DNA from: Clostridiales bacterium
GTDB taxonomy: Bacteria; Bacillota; Clostridia; Saccharofermentanales; Saccharofermentanaceae
Reading direction: 5' to 3'
NCBI GenBank assembly: GCA_017615755.1
Contig: JAFZZM010000001.1
Location: 94,337 to 158,336 of the forward strand
Length of the DNA stretch: 64,000 nucleotides
In this document: piece after piece, positions 26,359-34,741 of the stretch
Layout: every line of letters begins with the position of its first letter
Numbering within the stretch: the stretch's first letter is position 1
Notes under the pieces: model-generated
Database searches by the model: none
Seen by the model: only the letters and a program-made list of their open reading frames with translations
What the model was told of the DNA's origin: nothing
Made by a program: the position numbers and the translations under genes

Positions 26359-28764
26359 GGTTACACTTCCTTTCTCCCTTTGCGGGATCGTTATTTCATT
26401 CAGGGTCCCCCTGGTAAGAGGCTTGTCATGGGATGCGTCGCGCATCTTGAAAAGGTTGAGCCGCAGGGCATTCATGCATACCGTGAAGCTCGAGATACTC
26501 ATGGCCGCGGCGCCGATCATGGGGTTCATCTTCCAGGACAGGATGCCGGCGGCGATCGGGATACAGATCAGGTTGTAGAAAAAGGCCCAAAACAGATTCT
26601 CGTGGATGTTCCGGAGCGTTTTACGGCTAAGGCGGATCGCGGCGGGAACATCGGTCAGCGTGCTGTTCATGAGAACGACGTCTGCGCTCTCGATGGCTAC
26701 GTCCGTGCCGGCACCGATCGCAATGCCGATGTCCGCTTTCGTCAGTGCCGGTGCATCGTTGATACCGTCGCCGACCATGATGACCTTACCCTGTTTCTGA
26801 AGTTCAGTAACGATCTCGGCTTTGCCGTCCGGAAGCACATCGGAGATTACCTGATCCACGCCGGCCTTTTCGCCGATCGCGGCTGCTGTTCTGGCATTGT
26901 CGCCGGTCAGCATCAGGACGTGAAGCCCCTGTTTTTTCAGCTGACGGATTCCCTCCGCGGAGTCTTCTTTGATCGTATCCGCCACCGCGATGATGCCCAT
27001 GAGCTTGCCGTCTTCTTCAAAAAAAAGCGGCGTCTTTCCGGATGCAGCGAGATCCTCTTCCGCTTTCGCCATCGTCCCGTTTACCGTGGTCAGCGTGCGG
27101 ATGTATCTTCCGTTTCCACCATGGATGTGTCTGCCCTCGATCTCGCCCTCGAGACCATTGCCCGCATGGATGCGGAACGCGGTCACTTCAGGGAGCGGTT
27201 GGACTTCTGACGCGCCGGTGGAAGATTCGGCAGAACGCTTTTCATACTCTGCTACGACTGCGCGCGCCAGTGGGTGTTCACTTCGTTTTTCGATTGCACA
27301 GGCTTTCGTCAGAAGCTCCTCTTCTGAAACGCCTTCCGCAGTAATGATGTCCGTCACTTCCGGCTGTCCGGACGTGATCGTGCCGGTCTTATCCAGCAGC
27401 ACGATCTGAGCTTTTCCGGTCATTTCCAGTGCTTCGCTCGTCTTAAAAAGCACTCCGTTCTTGGCGCCAAGACCGTTGCCGACCATGATCGCAACCGGAG
27501 TGGCCAGGCCAAGTGCGCAGGGGCAGGAGATCACGAGTACGGAGATGGCACGAGCCAGTGCAAAACTCAAGGTCTCGCCATAGATCAGCCAGCCAACGCA
27601 GACCAGGAATGCGATCGCAATGACCGTAGGGACGAAGATCCCCGAAACCTTATCCGCAATACGGGCGACGGGTGCTTTTGTCGCGGCAGCATCAGAAACC
27701 ATGCGGATGATCTGCGACCATGTCGTGTCCTCGCCGACTCGAGTAGCGCGGCACTTGAGGAAACCCGAAACATTGCTCGTGGCCGCACTGACCTTCGCGC
27801 CGGGTTCTTTGTCCACAGGGATCGACTCGCCGGTCAGCGCCGATTCGTTGACCGCGCTCATGCCTTCGAGTACCACGCCGTCCACGGGAATGCTGTCACC
27901 GGGGCGGACGACAAAAACATCGCCGACCATGACTTCTTCGATCGGCACTTCGATTTCCGTTTCGCCGGAGCAGGCGGCCTCGCCGTTTAGATCACAGGAC
28001 GTGGCACGAAGCACGCGGGCGGTTTTCGGAGCGAGGTCCAAAAGGCTCTTGAGCGCGCTCGTGGTCCTGCCTTTCGAGTAGGCTTCGAGTGTTTTTCCCA
28101 CCGTGATGAGGGCGGGGATCATGGCGGCGGATTCGAAATACAGCTGGCTGTGGTACATATCCATCAGGGACATGCTGGTGGCGCCGTCCGTGATCTTTCC
28201 GCACATGGCGAAGAACACATAGGTGCTCCACAGGAAGGACACCGAGGAGCCCAGGGCGACAAGGGTATCCATGTTCGGCGATCCATGGCGGAGTGCACCA
28301 AATCCGCTCGTGAAGAATTTCTTGTTGATCAGCATGACGATCGCAGAAAGGATCATCTGCATAAGCGTCAGTGCCAGGTAGTTTTCGTGGAAATACGATG
28401 GGAGCGGCAGGCCCAGCATGTTATGCCCCATCGAGATGTACATCAGGATCAGGAGAAAAACGATGGACCGGATCAAGCGGCGCACAAGCTTAGGCGTCTC
28501 CGTATCCCGAAGCGCCTCGGCCTCCTCAGACCAGGAAGCTTGCGGAGAGCGGGATTGTTCATCACCGTTTTTGACGCGCGCGCCATAGCCGGCTGAAACG
28601 ACTGCAGCGATAATGTCCGCCGGATCCGCCGTTCCTTCCACGCCCATCGAGTTGGTCAGAAGACTCACCGAAACCGCCGTAACTCCCGGCACGCTTCCCA
28701 CAGCCTTCTCCACGCGTGCCTGGCAGGCCGCGCAACTCATTCCTGTTACCTGAAATTGAATCAT
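26149..28764 (-). CDS. copA: P1B-type copper-exporting ATPase with fused C-terminal CopZ-like domain
   Basis: An 871-residue heavy-metal ATPase that exports Cu(I). Domains in order: N-terminal HMA with GMSCAAC (about residue 10), eight membrane helices, the TGES actuator motif, the CPC ion site (ISCPCALGLATP), the phosphorylation motif DKTGTIT, GDGINDAP, and then an unusual C-terminal HMA domain (last 69 residues) with GMMCEHC. Most CopA proteins carry HMA domains only at the N terminus. The start at 28764 (MIQFQVTG) is preferred over an upstream frame that overlaps csoR. The gene starts 20 bases after the csoR stop and shares its copper-regulated promoter. Confidence 0.9.
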   Translation of the reverse strand: MIQFQVTGMSCAACQARVEKAVGSVPGVTAVSVSLLTNSMGVEGTADPADIIAAVVSAGYGARVKNGDEQSRSPQASWSEEAEALRDTETPKLVRRLIRSIVFLLILMYISMGHNMLGLPLPSYFHENYLALTLMQMILSAIVMLINKKFFTSGFGALRHGSPNMDTLVALGSSVSFLWSTYVFFAMCGKITDGATSMSLMDMYHSQLYFESAAMIPALITVGKTLEAYSKGRTTSALKSLLDLAPKTARVLRATSCDLNGEAACSGETEIEVPIEEVMVGDVFVVRPGDSIPVDGVVLEGMSAVNESALTGESIPVDKEPGAKVSAATSNVSGFLKCRATRVGEDTTWSQIIRMVSDAAATKAPVARIADKVSGIFVPTVIAIAFLVCVGWLIYGETLSFALARAISVLVISCPCALGLATPVAIMVGNGLGAKNGVLFKTSEALEMTGKAQIVLLDKTGTITSGQPEVTDIITAEGVSEEELLTKACAIEKRSEHPLARAVVAEYEKRSAESSTGASEVQPLPEVTAFRIHAGNGLEGEIEGRHIHGGNGRYIRTLTTVNGTMAKAEEDLAASGKTPLFFEEDGKLMGIIAVADTIKEDSAEGIRQLKKQGLHVLMLTGDNARTAAAIGEKAGVDQVISDVLPDGKAEIVTELQKQGKVIMVGDGINDAPALTKADIGIAIGAGTDVAIESADVVLMNSTLTDVPAAIRLSRKTLRNIHENLFWAFFYNLICIPIAAGILSWKMNPMIGAAAMSISSFTVCMNALRLNLFKMRDASHDKPLTRGTLNEITIPQREKGSVTMKKTLKIEGMMCEHCEASVKKALEALPFITSAIPNHNENIATVEVEGAFDEEKVREVIEGKDYKYLGAE

Positions 28765-28784
28765 CTTTTTCTTCTCGTCTTCTC

Positions 28785-29096
28785 TTACTTCATCAGTTTC
28801 TGCATCACTTTGACGAATTCCTCGATGGCCTCGTCCTTGCCCGCACGGATATCTTCCGCAACACATGTTCGCATGTGGCACGCCATCAGTTCCTTGTTAA
28901 AGCTGTTCAGCGCCGACGTCACCGCCGCCACCTGCACCAGCACATCCGGGCAGTACGCATCCTCCTCGATCATCTTCTTGATCCCGCGGATCTGGCCCTC
29001 AGCCCTCTTCAGTCTCATAAGCAGCTGCTTCTTCTCTTCTTCGCTGCGCGCCTTCTTCCGGCTCCCGCAATGCGGACATTTCTTGCTGTCACTCAT
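28785..29096 (-). CDS. csoR: CsoR-type copper-sensing repressor
   Basis: A 103-residue all-helical DUF156 protein. Cys49, His74 and Cys78 have the same 25- and 4-residue spacing as the Cys-His-Cys copper site of characterised CsoR, so Cu(I) sensing is well supported. A short N-terminal extension carries one CPHCG motif. Loss of DNA binding on copper uptake would release the operators at 29152-29204. AAGGAG lies eight bases before the ATG. It is the first gene of the csoR-copA operon and so regulates itself. Confidence 0.9.
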   Translation of the reverse strand: MSDSKKCPHCGSRKKARSEEEKKQLLMRLKRAEGQIRGIKKMIEEDAYCPDVLVQVAAVTSALNSFNKELMACHMRTCVAEDIRAGKDEAIEEFVKVMQKLMK

Positions 29097-29151
29097 AATC
29101 AGAACTCCTTGTATTCACCTGCTTTTCACCTTGTCGGTGACTTTTCTTGAT

Positions 29152-29211
29152 ATACCCCCGGGGGGTATGTTGCTACGTCGTCATTCTATACCCCCGGGGG
29201 GTATATGTCAA
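29152..29211 (-). promoter_or_regulatory. Copper promoter with twin CsoR operators
   Basis: ATACCCCCGGGGGGTAT occurs twice, at 29152-29168 and 29188-29204, 36 bases apart. On the minus strand TTGACA (29206-29211) and TAGAAT (29183-29188) are separated by exactly 17 bases that are filled by the second operator. The GC-tract inverted repeat is the CsoR type, so repression would block RNA polymerase directly. Confidence 0.85.
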
Positions 29212-29308
29212 ACTTGTTTTTTGGCGGAATCGAGTGCCGGATCGGCCTGGCAGTCGTAATCGAAAAAAAGTGCTTTTGCGCCCGTATTTTTAGGCCTGTT
29301 TTTCAGCA

Positions 29309-29352
29309 AAAGTCGGTCGGAATCCGGAAAACCATCGAATACGACCGACTTT
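29309..29352. repeat. Inverted repeat AAAGTCGGTCG / CGACCGACTTT
   Basis: Perfect 11-base arms separated by 22 bases. The outer T-run follows on the plus strand, so it could act as a hairpin in RNA or as a protein-binding dyad. The same GACCGAC core recurs singly about 120 and 160 bases to the right. Confidence 0.55.
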
Positions 29353-29526
29353 CTCAAAGAAAAAACTCGAAAAGCATCGTTTAGTACGGTCGAAAAGCAC
29401 TTAATCGTCCATTTCGCCTGCCACCCCTTCTCTCAGATACGGGCGCAAACCACAAAATCCTCTATTATGACCGACACTGTACGGGCGCTAAGCTCCAAAT
29501 TGCCGATTCCGACCGACACCCTTGCG

Positions 29527-29565
29527 AAAAAAGAGCACCCGAACTTCTGCCCGGATGCCCTCTCT
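29527..29565 (-). terminator. Terminator of the transglutaminase-like DUF4214 gene
   Basis: On the minus strand a stem AGAG...CATCCGGGC / GTTCGGGTG...CTCT, with a two-base bulge and G-U pairs, is followed by TTTTTTCGC, about 25 bases after the stop. Confidence 0.7.
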
Positions 29566-29588
29566 TCCATTTTCTTCTCGAAAAGCAC

Positions 29589-32123
29589 TCAAATCGTGCC
29601 GCGATCGATTCCGTACTGTTTGCATATCTTCGTGAACTCTTCGCTCTGTCCGAAGAATGCCATTACGCTTTCCTTTGTCTGCGTTCCCTCGGCAATCGCG
29701 CCCACCCAGTAATCCACTTCACTCGCCTCTGGTTCGCGTCCCATAAAGGTCGTATACAGTCTTCTTACATACTCATTGTCCTTCAGCTTGAAGCCGATGA
29801 ATTCAGCGCTTGTGAAGAATTCCTTCGCAGCGGAACATCCTGTCTGTTCGAGGTTAGTCAATGCTAACGACCAGTAGTTGAGTCCACCATCCTCCGGCTC
29901 GCGGCCGAGGCAGCAAGTGTACAAACGTGTAGCAAACTTGATCGCGTTCTTAGAAGCAAACTCTGCCTTTGCATTCGGCGCACCGGACTTAACTCCGTAG
30001 GTCGCGCAGACATTGCACCACTCGGTGGAATCAATGAATCCGGAAATGACCTGGTTGCGTGTCATTGCGCCGCTCTTCAACTGCCCTACCCAGAACGCTT
30101 TTCCGTTCGGTTCGGAAGCACGGTCGAAGAAGGTCAGATATAAGGTCTCGACAAAGTCTTCTTCGTTCAAACCACGGTTCAGGAATTCCGGAGCCTCGAT
30201 CAGGAAGAAGTGTGCGCAGTCACCACCTGTGCGGTTTCCGCTCTCGATCTCCTTGACCCAGTACGCCTTGCCTTCCGGCTCTGCAGCACGATTCAGCGCT
30301 ACGGTGTAAAGACGTTCGACGAAGTCTGCGATCGACGGTTCCTTCTCCGGATCCGGCGTCGGCGTCGGATCACCCGGCTTCGGAGTCACTCCTGTCGGCT
30401 TGGGAGTTGCCCCGGTCGGCACAGGCGTAACCACCGTCGGCTTCGGTGTCGCACCCGTCGGCACAGGCGTAACGACCGTCGGTTTCGGCGTCACCGGTGC
30501 CGTAGTCGGCGTAGGTGTAGGCGTTGCGTCACTGCCCTCGATCCGCACATCGAGTTCCAGCCACTTGCCCTGGTCGTAACCTTTTGCTTCCTTGCTCACA
30601 TAGAACACGATCTTGTCGTATTCCCGGATCAGGAAATCGTCCGGAAGTACAGGTGCAGTCAGGGCCTTCATGTGCACGTTCTTCTGGTACGAACCATAGA
30701 ACGCATATCTCAAGATCGTCGTCACACTTGCCGGGATCGTCAGCTCGGTAAGCGACGTTGTTCCGTTAAAAGCATGGTCTCCGATCGTCGTCAACGAACC
30801 ATCCGTGAACTCGAGTTTTTCGAGTGCCGTTGCATCTCCAAAAGCACCTTCGCCGAGGGTTTTGACCGACCCCGGTAACGTGATGCTCTTGATGTTCGAA
30901 TTGTAGTAGAACGCATATCCGTCGATGTCCGTCACCGTGTCCGGGATCGAGATGGAACTGCAGCTCGGCGCCGCAACGAGGTGCGTCATGTCCTTCGAAT
31001 AAATGGAATTTCCCACCACGCAATACGATGCATTTTTAGAATCCACCGTGATCTTCAAAGCCAGATCCTGCGCGAAAACACCCTGACCGATACTCTCGAC
31101 CGAAGCAGGGATCTTGATCGAAGCAAGACTCGGGCATCCCGAGAATGCAAAATCACCTATTGTCTTCAGTGTCGAAGGCAGGGTAACGGAAGTCAGTGTT
31201 TCATTATGGATAAAAGAACTATCGATGCCGATGACGGTCTGATCACCGATCTTTGCCGGAATCGTCAATGACGTGAGGTCGGAAGGCTTACCATCGTACT
31301 GGTACACGATCAGGCCTTCGCTCGTGGCTCGGTAACTGAAAAGCGACTTACGCAGAGACGCAAAATACGGTCTCGGTGCCGATCCCGAATAACCGGCCTC
31401 AAGCTCATAGTATTCATCGCCGATCTTGGCCATTGCATTTCTGTGTCCGGAACCCGCACCCGGATCCTTGTTACCGTTTCTTACCCACGCATCGTAGCCG
31501 AGCATCTCGCACTCTCTGATGATCAGGCTGGTGCTGGCCCAGCAGTCTCCGCCCTTGAAAATGATCATGCTGACATAGTCGTAGTAATGGTAATCGTAGT
31601 CAAAAGAAGCCGGGTAGGCAGCAAGCGTATTGGCGATCTCCTGATTCGTCATGCCGCTCTTGATGTTTGCATCGAGATAGGCACGGACCTGCTCATCCGC
31701 GTAGACCATCGCATAGTCCTTGACCTCGACATTGACCTTATAGCATACGTCACCGGCGTAGCACTCAACGATGGACTTACCATAATTCGGCCTCCAGATG
31801 ATTTCGCCTGTACCGATAACGATCACCTGGACCAGGTGCGGCGTGATCAGTCCCTGCTGCGTGACATCGACCGAATTACCTTCCACGACGCGGCAGTTCG
31901 TGATCGTCGCGCCCTGCACACTCAGCTGGAACTTATCCGGCTTGTCCGAAGGAAGCGAGATCGCCTCAGCGTACTCATCCTCCAGATAGTAAAGCGTAAC
32001 ATCCGTAGCGTTGATGCCGTCCGCCCGTACCTCTTTCCCGGCAGAAAAGAACGACAAGCTGAACGCAAGCGCCATGACAAATGCCAAAAATGATGTGGAA
32101 AATCTAAGTGAACGTTGCCTCAT
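29589..32123 (-). CDS. Secreted transglutaminase-like / BspA-type LRR / DUF4214 protein
   Basis: An 844-residue exported multidomain protein. A signal peptide (about 1-35) precedes a beta-rich region; a transglutaminase-like domain has Cys in GGDCWAS (about residue 198), His in GSGHRNAM and an acidic residue in YYELEAGY. Six or so BspA-like LRR_5 repeats follow (SITLPGSVKTLGEGAF type), then a Thr/Pro repeat linker with VTPVPTGATPKPT units, and a C-terminal DUF4214 region of about 230 residues nearly identical in plan to that of the protein at 23.6-25.2 kb. GGGGGTG precedes ATG 32123; the longer frame lacks a site. It is probably cell-surface; any cross-linking activity is inference. Confidence 0.8.
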   Translation of the reverse strand: MRQRSLRFSTSFLAFVMALAFSLSFFSAGKEVRADGINATDVTLYYLEDEYAEAISLPSDKPDKFQLSVQGATITNCRVVEGNSVDVTQQGLITPHLVQVIVIGTGEIIWRPNYGKSIVECYAGDVCYKVNVEVKDYAMVYADEQVRAYLDANIKSGMTNQEIANTLAAYPASFDYDYHYYDYVSMIIFKGGDCWASTSLIIRECEMLGYDAWVRNGNKDPGAGSGHRNAMAKIGDEYYELEAGYSGSAPRPYFASLRKSLFSYRATSEGLIVYQYDGKPSDLTSLTIPAKIGDQTVIGIDSSFIHNETLTSVTLPSTLKTIGDFAFSGCPSLASIKIPASVESIGQGVFAQDLALKITVDSKNASYCVVGNSIYSKDMTHLVAAPSCSSISIPDTVTDIDGYAFYYNSNIKSITLPGSVKTLGEGAFGDATALEKLEFTDGSLTTIGDHAFNGTTSLTELTIPASVTTILRYAFYGSYQKNVHMKALTAPVLPDDFLIREYDKIVFYVSKEAKGYDQGKWLELDVRIEGSDATPTPTPTTAPVTPKPTVVTPVPTGATPKPTVVTPVPTGATPKPTGVTPKPGDPTPTPDPEKEPSIADFVERLYTVALNRAAEPEGKAYWVKEIESGNRTGGDCAHFFLIEAPEFLNRGLNEEDFVETLYLTFFDRASEPNGKAFWVGQLKSGAMTRNQVISGFIDSTEWCNVCATYGVKSGAPNAKAEFASKNAIKFATRLYTCCLGREPEDGGLNYWSLALTNLEQTGCSAAKEFFTSAEFIGFKLKDNEYVRRLYTTFMGREPEASEVDYWVGAIAEGTQTKESVMAFFGQSEEFTKICKQYGIDRGTI

Positions 32124-32144
32124 ATAAACACCCCCGGCCAAAAC

Positions 32145-32188
32145 ATTCTGTACCATTTATTATACAGAATCCGAGGGTGATTCTTCAA
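32145..32188 (-). promoter_or_regulatory. Promoter with overlapping CTGTA/TACAG dyad
   Basis: On the minus strand TTGAAG (32183-32188) and TATAAT (32159-32164) are 18 bases apart. A perfect inverted repeat ATTCTGTA/TACAGAAT (32145-32152? and 32161-32168 by eye) brackets the -10 box, so a repressor dyad is likely. The promoter overlaps the end of birA. Confidence 0.5.
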
Positions 32189-33168
32189 TTGATCCCGTTC
32201 AGCAAAGGCCTGATTCTCACCTCGCCGGATGACAGGACACCTTCACTGCCATCTTCGTAACGCACGATCAGGTTGCAGTCATCGGTAATGTCCAGTACCA
32301 GAGCACGCCGCGTACCGGAAGCCGCCAGCACATCCACGTCCTTGCCCAGAACCAGGCTCTTCTCCCTGTAGTAGTCCTCGTAATGCAGATGCTCCGCATC
32401 GTCGTAGATCTCGAAAAAATGATTCAGGAACGCCGCCGCGATCCGGTTCTTCGCATCCGGCATCTTCTCGGAAAGAAGCGCGCCCGCGATCTCCCGAAGC
32501 TCCTCCGGAAAACCGCCCTCCGGCTGGTACACATTAAACCCGATACCCAGCACGGCAAACTCCAGCCGCCCGCTCTCCATGCTCATCGATGCCTCAGTCA
32601 GGATCCCGACCACCTTCAGGCCGTCGACAAAAATGTCGTTGACCCACTTGATCTTCGCTTCCTTTCCCGTCACCTCTTCGATCGCCCGGCTCGCCGCCAC
32701 GGCCGCCATCGTCGTGATCTTCAGCGCGCGCTCCGGCGCCATCGCATCCGGTCGCAGAAGCACACTGATATATACTCCCGAATTTCTGGGCGAAAAGAAC
32801 TTGCGCCCCATCCTTCCTTTTCCGCCTGTCTGGGAGTTGGCGATCACGATCTTGCCCTCTTTCTCCCCGGCCGCGGCCATTTCTTTCAAAAGCGTATTGG
32901 TGGAGGTCACTTCCTCGAGCACCGTGATGTCGAGTTCTTTTGCCAGATACTTCTTCACGCCTTGGGAGGACACGATATCCGTATCCGGGGAAAGACAGTA
33001 ACCGCGGGACTTTACCGCCTCGATGGCATAGCCATCGGCACGCAGCGACTCGACGGCTTTCCAGATCGCCGTCCGCGAGATCTGCAGTTTTTCCGCGATC
33101 TCCCCGCCCGAGATCCACTCGCCCTTGCTACTTTCGAAAAGTCTCAGAAGTTCATCTTTGGTACTCAT
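32185..33168 (-). CDS. birA: Bifunctional biotin-protein ligase / biotin operon repressor
   Basis: A 327-residue BirA. An N-terminal winged helix (about 1-60, with ISRTAIWKAVESLRADGY) is followed by the ligase domain with the GRMGRKFFSPRNSG biotin/ATP loop and KWVNDIFVDGLKVVGIL, and a C-terminal SH3-like domain (about 275-325). It makes biotinyl-AMP and biotinylates carboxylases, and represses biotin genes when loaded. AAGGAGG lies before ATG 33168; upstream residues of a longer frame lack support. It is divergent from the MATE gene, with overlapping promoters. No biotin synthesis genes are in the window. Confidence 0.92.
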   Translation of the reverse strand: MSTKDELLRLFESSKGEWISGGEIAEKLQISRTAIWKAVESLRADGYAIEAVKSRGYCLSPDTDIVSSQGVKKYLAKELDITVLEEVTSTNTLLKEMAAAGEKEGKIVIANSQTGGKGRMGRKFFSPRNSGVYISVLLRPDAMAPERALKITTMAAVAASRAIEEVTGKEAKIKWVNDIFVDGLKVVGILTEASMSMESGRLEFAVLGIGFNVYQPEGGFPEELREIAGALLSEKMPDAKNRIAAAFLNHFFEIYDDAEHLHYEDYYREKSLVLGKDVDVLAASGTRRALVLDITDDCNLIVRYEDGSEGVLSSGEVRIRPLLNGIN

Positions 33169-33205
33169 CTTTCCGCCTCCTTCTTTGAAAGATACCACGG
33201 GTATA

Positions 33206-33234
33206 TTGTAGGTACAAGTGCTTTTTGATAGAAT
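33206..33234 (+). promoter_or_regulatory. Promoter of the MATE gene
   Basis: TTGTAG (33206-33211) and TAGAAT (33229-33234) are exactly 17 bases apart. The spacer contains AAGTGCTTTT, a copy of the over-represented word. On the other strand TACAAT (33205-33210) may be the birA -10, so the divergent promoters overlap. Confidence 0.55.
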
Positions 33235-33260
33235 ACTTAGACTTGTTGGAGGAGAATGAC

Positions 33261-34643
33261 ATGACAGCGGAACTGACAAAAGACAACAAATCATTCTATA
33301 AGCACCTGCTTGCAATCGCCATTCCGATGATGATCCAGAACGGTATTTCGAACTTCGTCAACCTTCTGGACAACCTCATGATCGGGCGCGTGGGTACGAA
33401 CGCGCTTTCCGGCGTGGCCATCGCGAACCAGCTGATCTTCGTTTTTTACCTCGTCATTTTCGGTGCCACCGCGGGTGTTGGTATCTTCACGGCCCAGTTC
33501 CACGGTAAAGGTGACACCGAGGGTATCCGTTATTCCTTCCGCTTCAAGATCGTCGCCAATACGCTTCTCTCCGCGCTTTGCGTCTTGATCTTCGCGCTCT
33601 TCTCACCTTTCCTGATCAAGCTTTTCCTGCAGGGTGAAGGCGATCCTGCTGACGCCGCCGAAACGCTGGAGATCGGTGTCAAGTATCTGCGCGTCATCCT
33701 CATCAGCCTTATCCCCATCGGCCTCACGCAAGCCTACGCGGGCACACTCAAAGATATCGGCCGAACCAAGGTTCCGATGGTTGCCTCTCTCTGCGCGATC
33801 TTCGTCAACCTCATAGGCAATGCACTTCTCATCTACGGCATGTTCGGCCTTCCGGCTCTGGGCGCGACGGGTGCCGCAATCGCAACCGTCATTTCGCGTT
33901 TTGTGGAACTTGCGATCCTGATCGTCTACACAGGACGCCACGCCGACGCCTTCCCGTTCATCAGCGGCGCTTTTGCCAAGTTGACCGTGCCGAAGGACCT
34001 TGCCCGCAAGTTCGCTCTCAAAGCACTCCCGCTTATGTGTAACGAGGCTTTCTGGGCACTCGGAACCACCTTCATGAACCAGTCCTATTCTTATAGAAGC
34101 CTCGACGCGGTGGCATCACTGAACATCGAATCCACCATCTGGAATCTCATGGGCGTTGCTTTTATCGCGATGGGTGAAGCCGTGGGTATCGTTATGGGTC
34201 ACATTCTGGGCAGCGGCAATTTGGAGAACGCGAAAAAGAGTGCGTATAAGATGCGCCGTTTCACCGTGCTCTGCGGCTTGATCTTCGGTGCACTCATGGT
34301 TGCAGCCGCACCGTTCTTCCCGATGCTTTACAACACCACGACGGCGATCCGCACGACTGCGACGTACTTCATCATCATCGCGGGTATCACGATGCCGCTC
34401 TGCTCGTACACGCACGCATCGTATTTCATTCTGCGTGCCGGCGGCAATACTCTGATCACGGTCATCTTCGACTGCGGCTACACCTGGTGTGTCGCCGTAC
34501 CGACCGCATACATCCTGAGCCGGTATACCTCCGTAAGTCTCGTCTGGATGGTCGCGATCGTCCGCTCACTGGAGTTCGTGAAAGATATCATCGGTTTCGT
34601 TCTCGTAAAGAGCGGGATCTGGATCCGGAACATTGTTAAATAG
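33261..34643 (+). CDS. MATE family efflux transporter
   Basis: A 460-residue protein with about 12 predicted membrane helices and the MATE features MMIQNGISNFVNLLDNLMIGRVG and a second related half (LMCNEAFWALGTTFMNQSYSYRS, then MGEAVGIVMGHILGSG). It exports cationic drugs or metabolites using Na+ or H+. GGAGGAG lies six bases before ATG 33261. It is monocistronic, ends at the bidirectional hairpin 34706-34733 and is divergent from birA. The substrate is not readable. Confidence 0.88.
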   Translation: MTAELTKDNKSFYKHLLAIAIPMMIQNGISNFVNLLDNLMIGRVGTNALSGVAIANQLIFVFYLVIFGATAGVGIFTAQFHGKGDTEGIRYSFRFKIVANTLLSALCVLIFALFSPFLIKLFLQGEGDPADAAETLEIGVKYLRVILISLIPIGLTQAYAGTLKDIGRTKVPMVASLCAIFVNLIGNALLIYGMFGLPALGATGAAIATVISRFVELAILIVYTGRHADAFPFISGAFAKLTVPKDLARKFALKALPLMCNEAFWALGTTFMNQSYSYRSLDAVASLNIESTIWNLMGVAFIAMGEAVGIVMGHILGSGNLENAKKSAYKMRRFTVLCGLIFGALMVAAAPFFPMLYNTTTAIRTTATYFIIIAGITMPLCSYTHASYFILRAGGNTLITVIFDCGYTWCVAVPTAYILSRYTSVSLVWMVAIVRSLEFVKDIIGFVLVKSGIWIRNIVK

Positions 34644-34705
34644 CCCGCCACACCAGGCCTTTCAGCCGATATGACGGGCTATCCTTATTTCAATCATTCA
34701 TCACC

Positions 34706-34733
34706 AAAAGCACTGCTTTGCGGCAGTGCTTTT
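34706..34733. terminator. Bidirectional terminator made of two inverted AAAAGCACTGC words
   Basis: AAAAGCACTGC (34706-34716) and GCAGTGCTTTT (34723-34733) form a perfect 11-base stem with a six-base loop, followed by T-rich sequence on both strands, between the convergent MATE and alanine dehydrogenase genes. Confidence 0.8.
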
Positions 34734-34741
34734 GCTTACGA

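Larger units (their letters stand above)
29212..29588. other. Intergenic region rich in CGACCGAC repeats and AAAAGCAC words
   Basis: AAAAGCAC lies at 29270-29277 (minus), 29393-29400 and 29581-29588. An 11-base inverted repeat AAAGTCGGTCG/CGACCGACTTT spans 29309-29352, and further copies of GACCGAC occur at about 29468 and 29510. No open frame with a ribosome binding site is seen. A small RNA or a phase of repeated operators is possible but unsupported. Confidence 0.5.

Noticed and set aside
33225..33260. Upstream extension of the MATE gene (MIEYLDLLEEND)
   Set aside because: It lies on the -10 box and before the GGAGGAG site; the start at 33261 is supported.
32185..33315. Extended N terminus of BirA
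   Set aside because: Residues before MSTKDELL are Cys/Ser/Pro-rich, cross the promoter, and the AAGGAGG site points to 33168.
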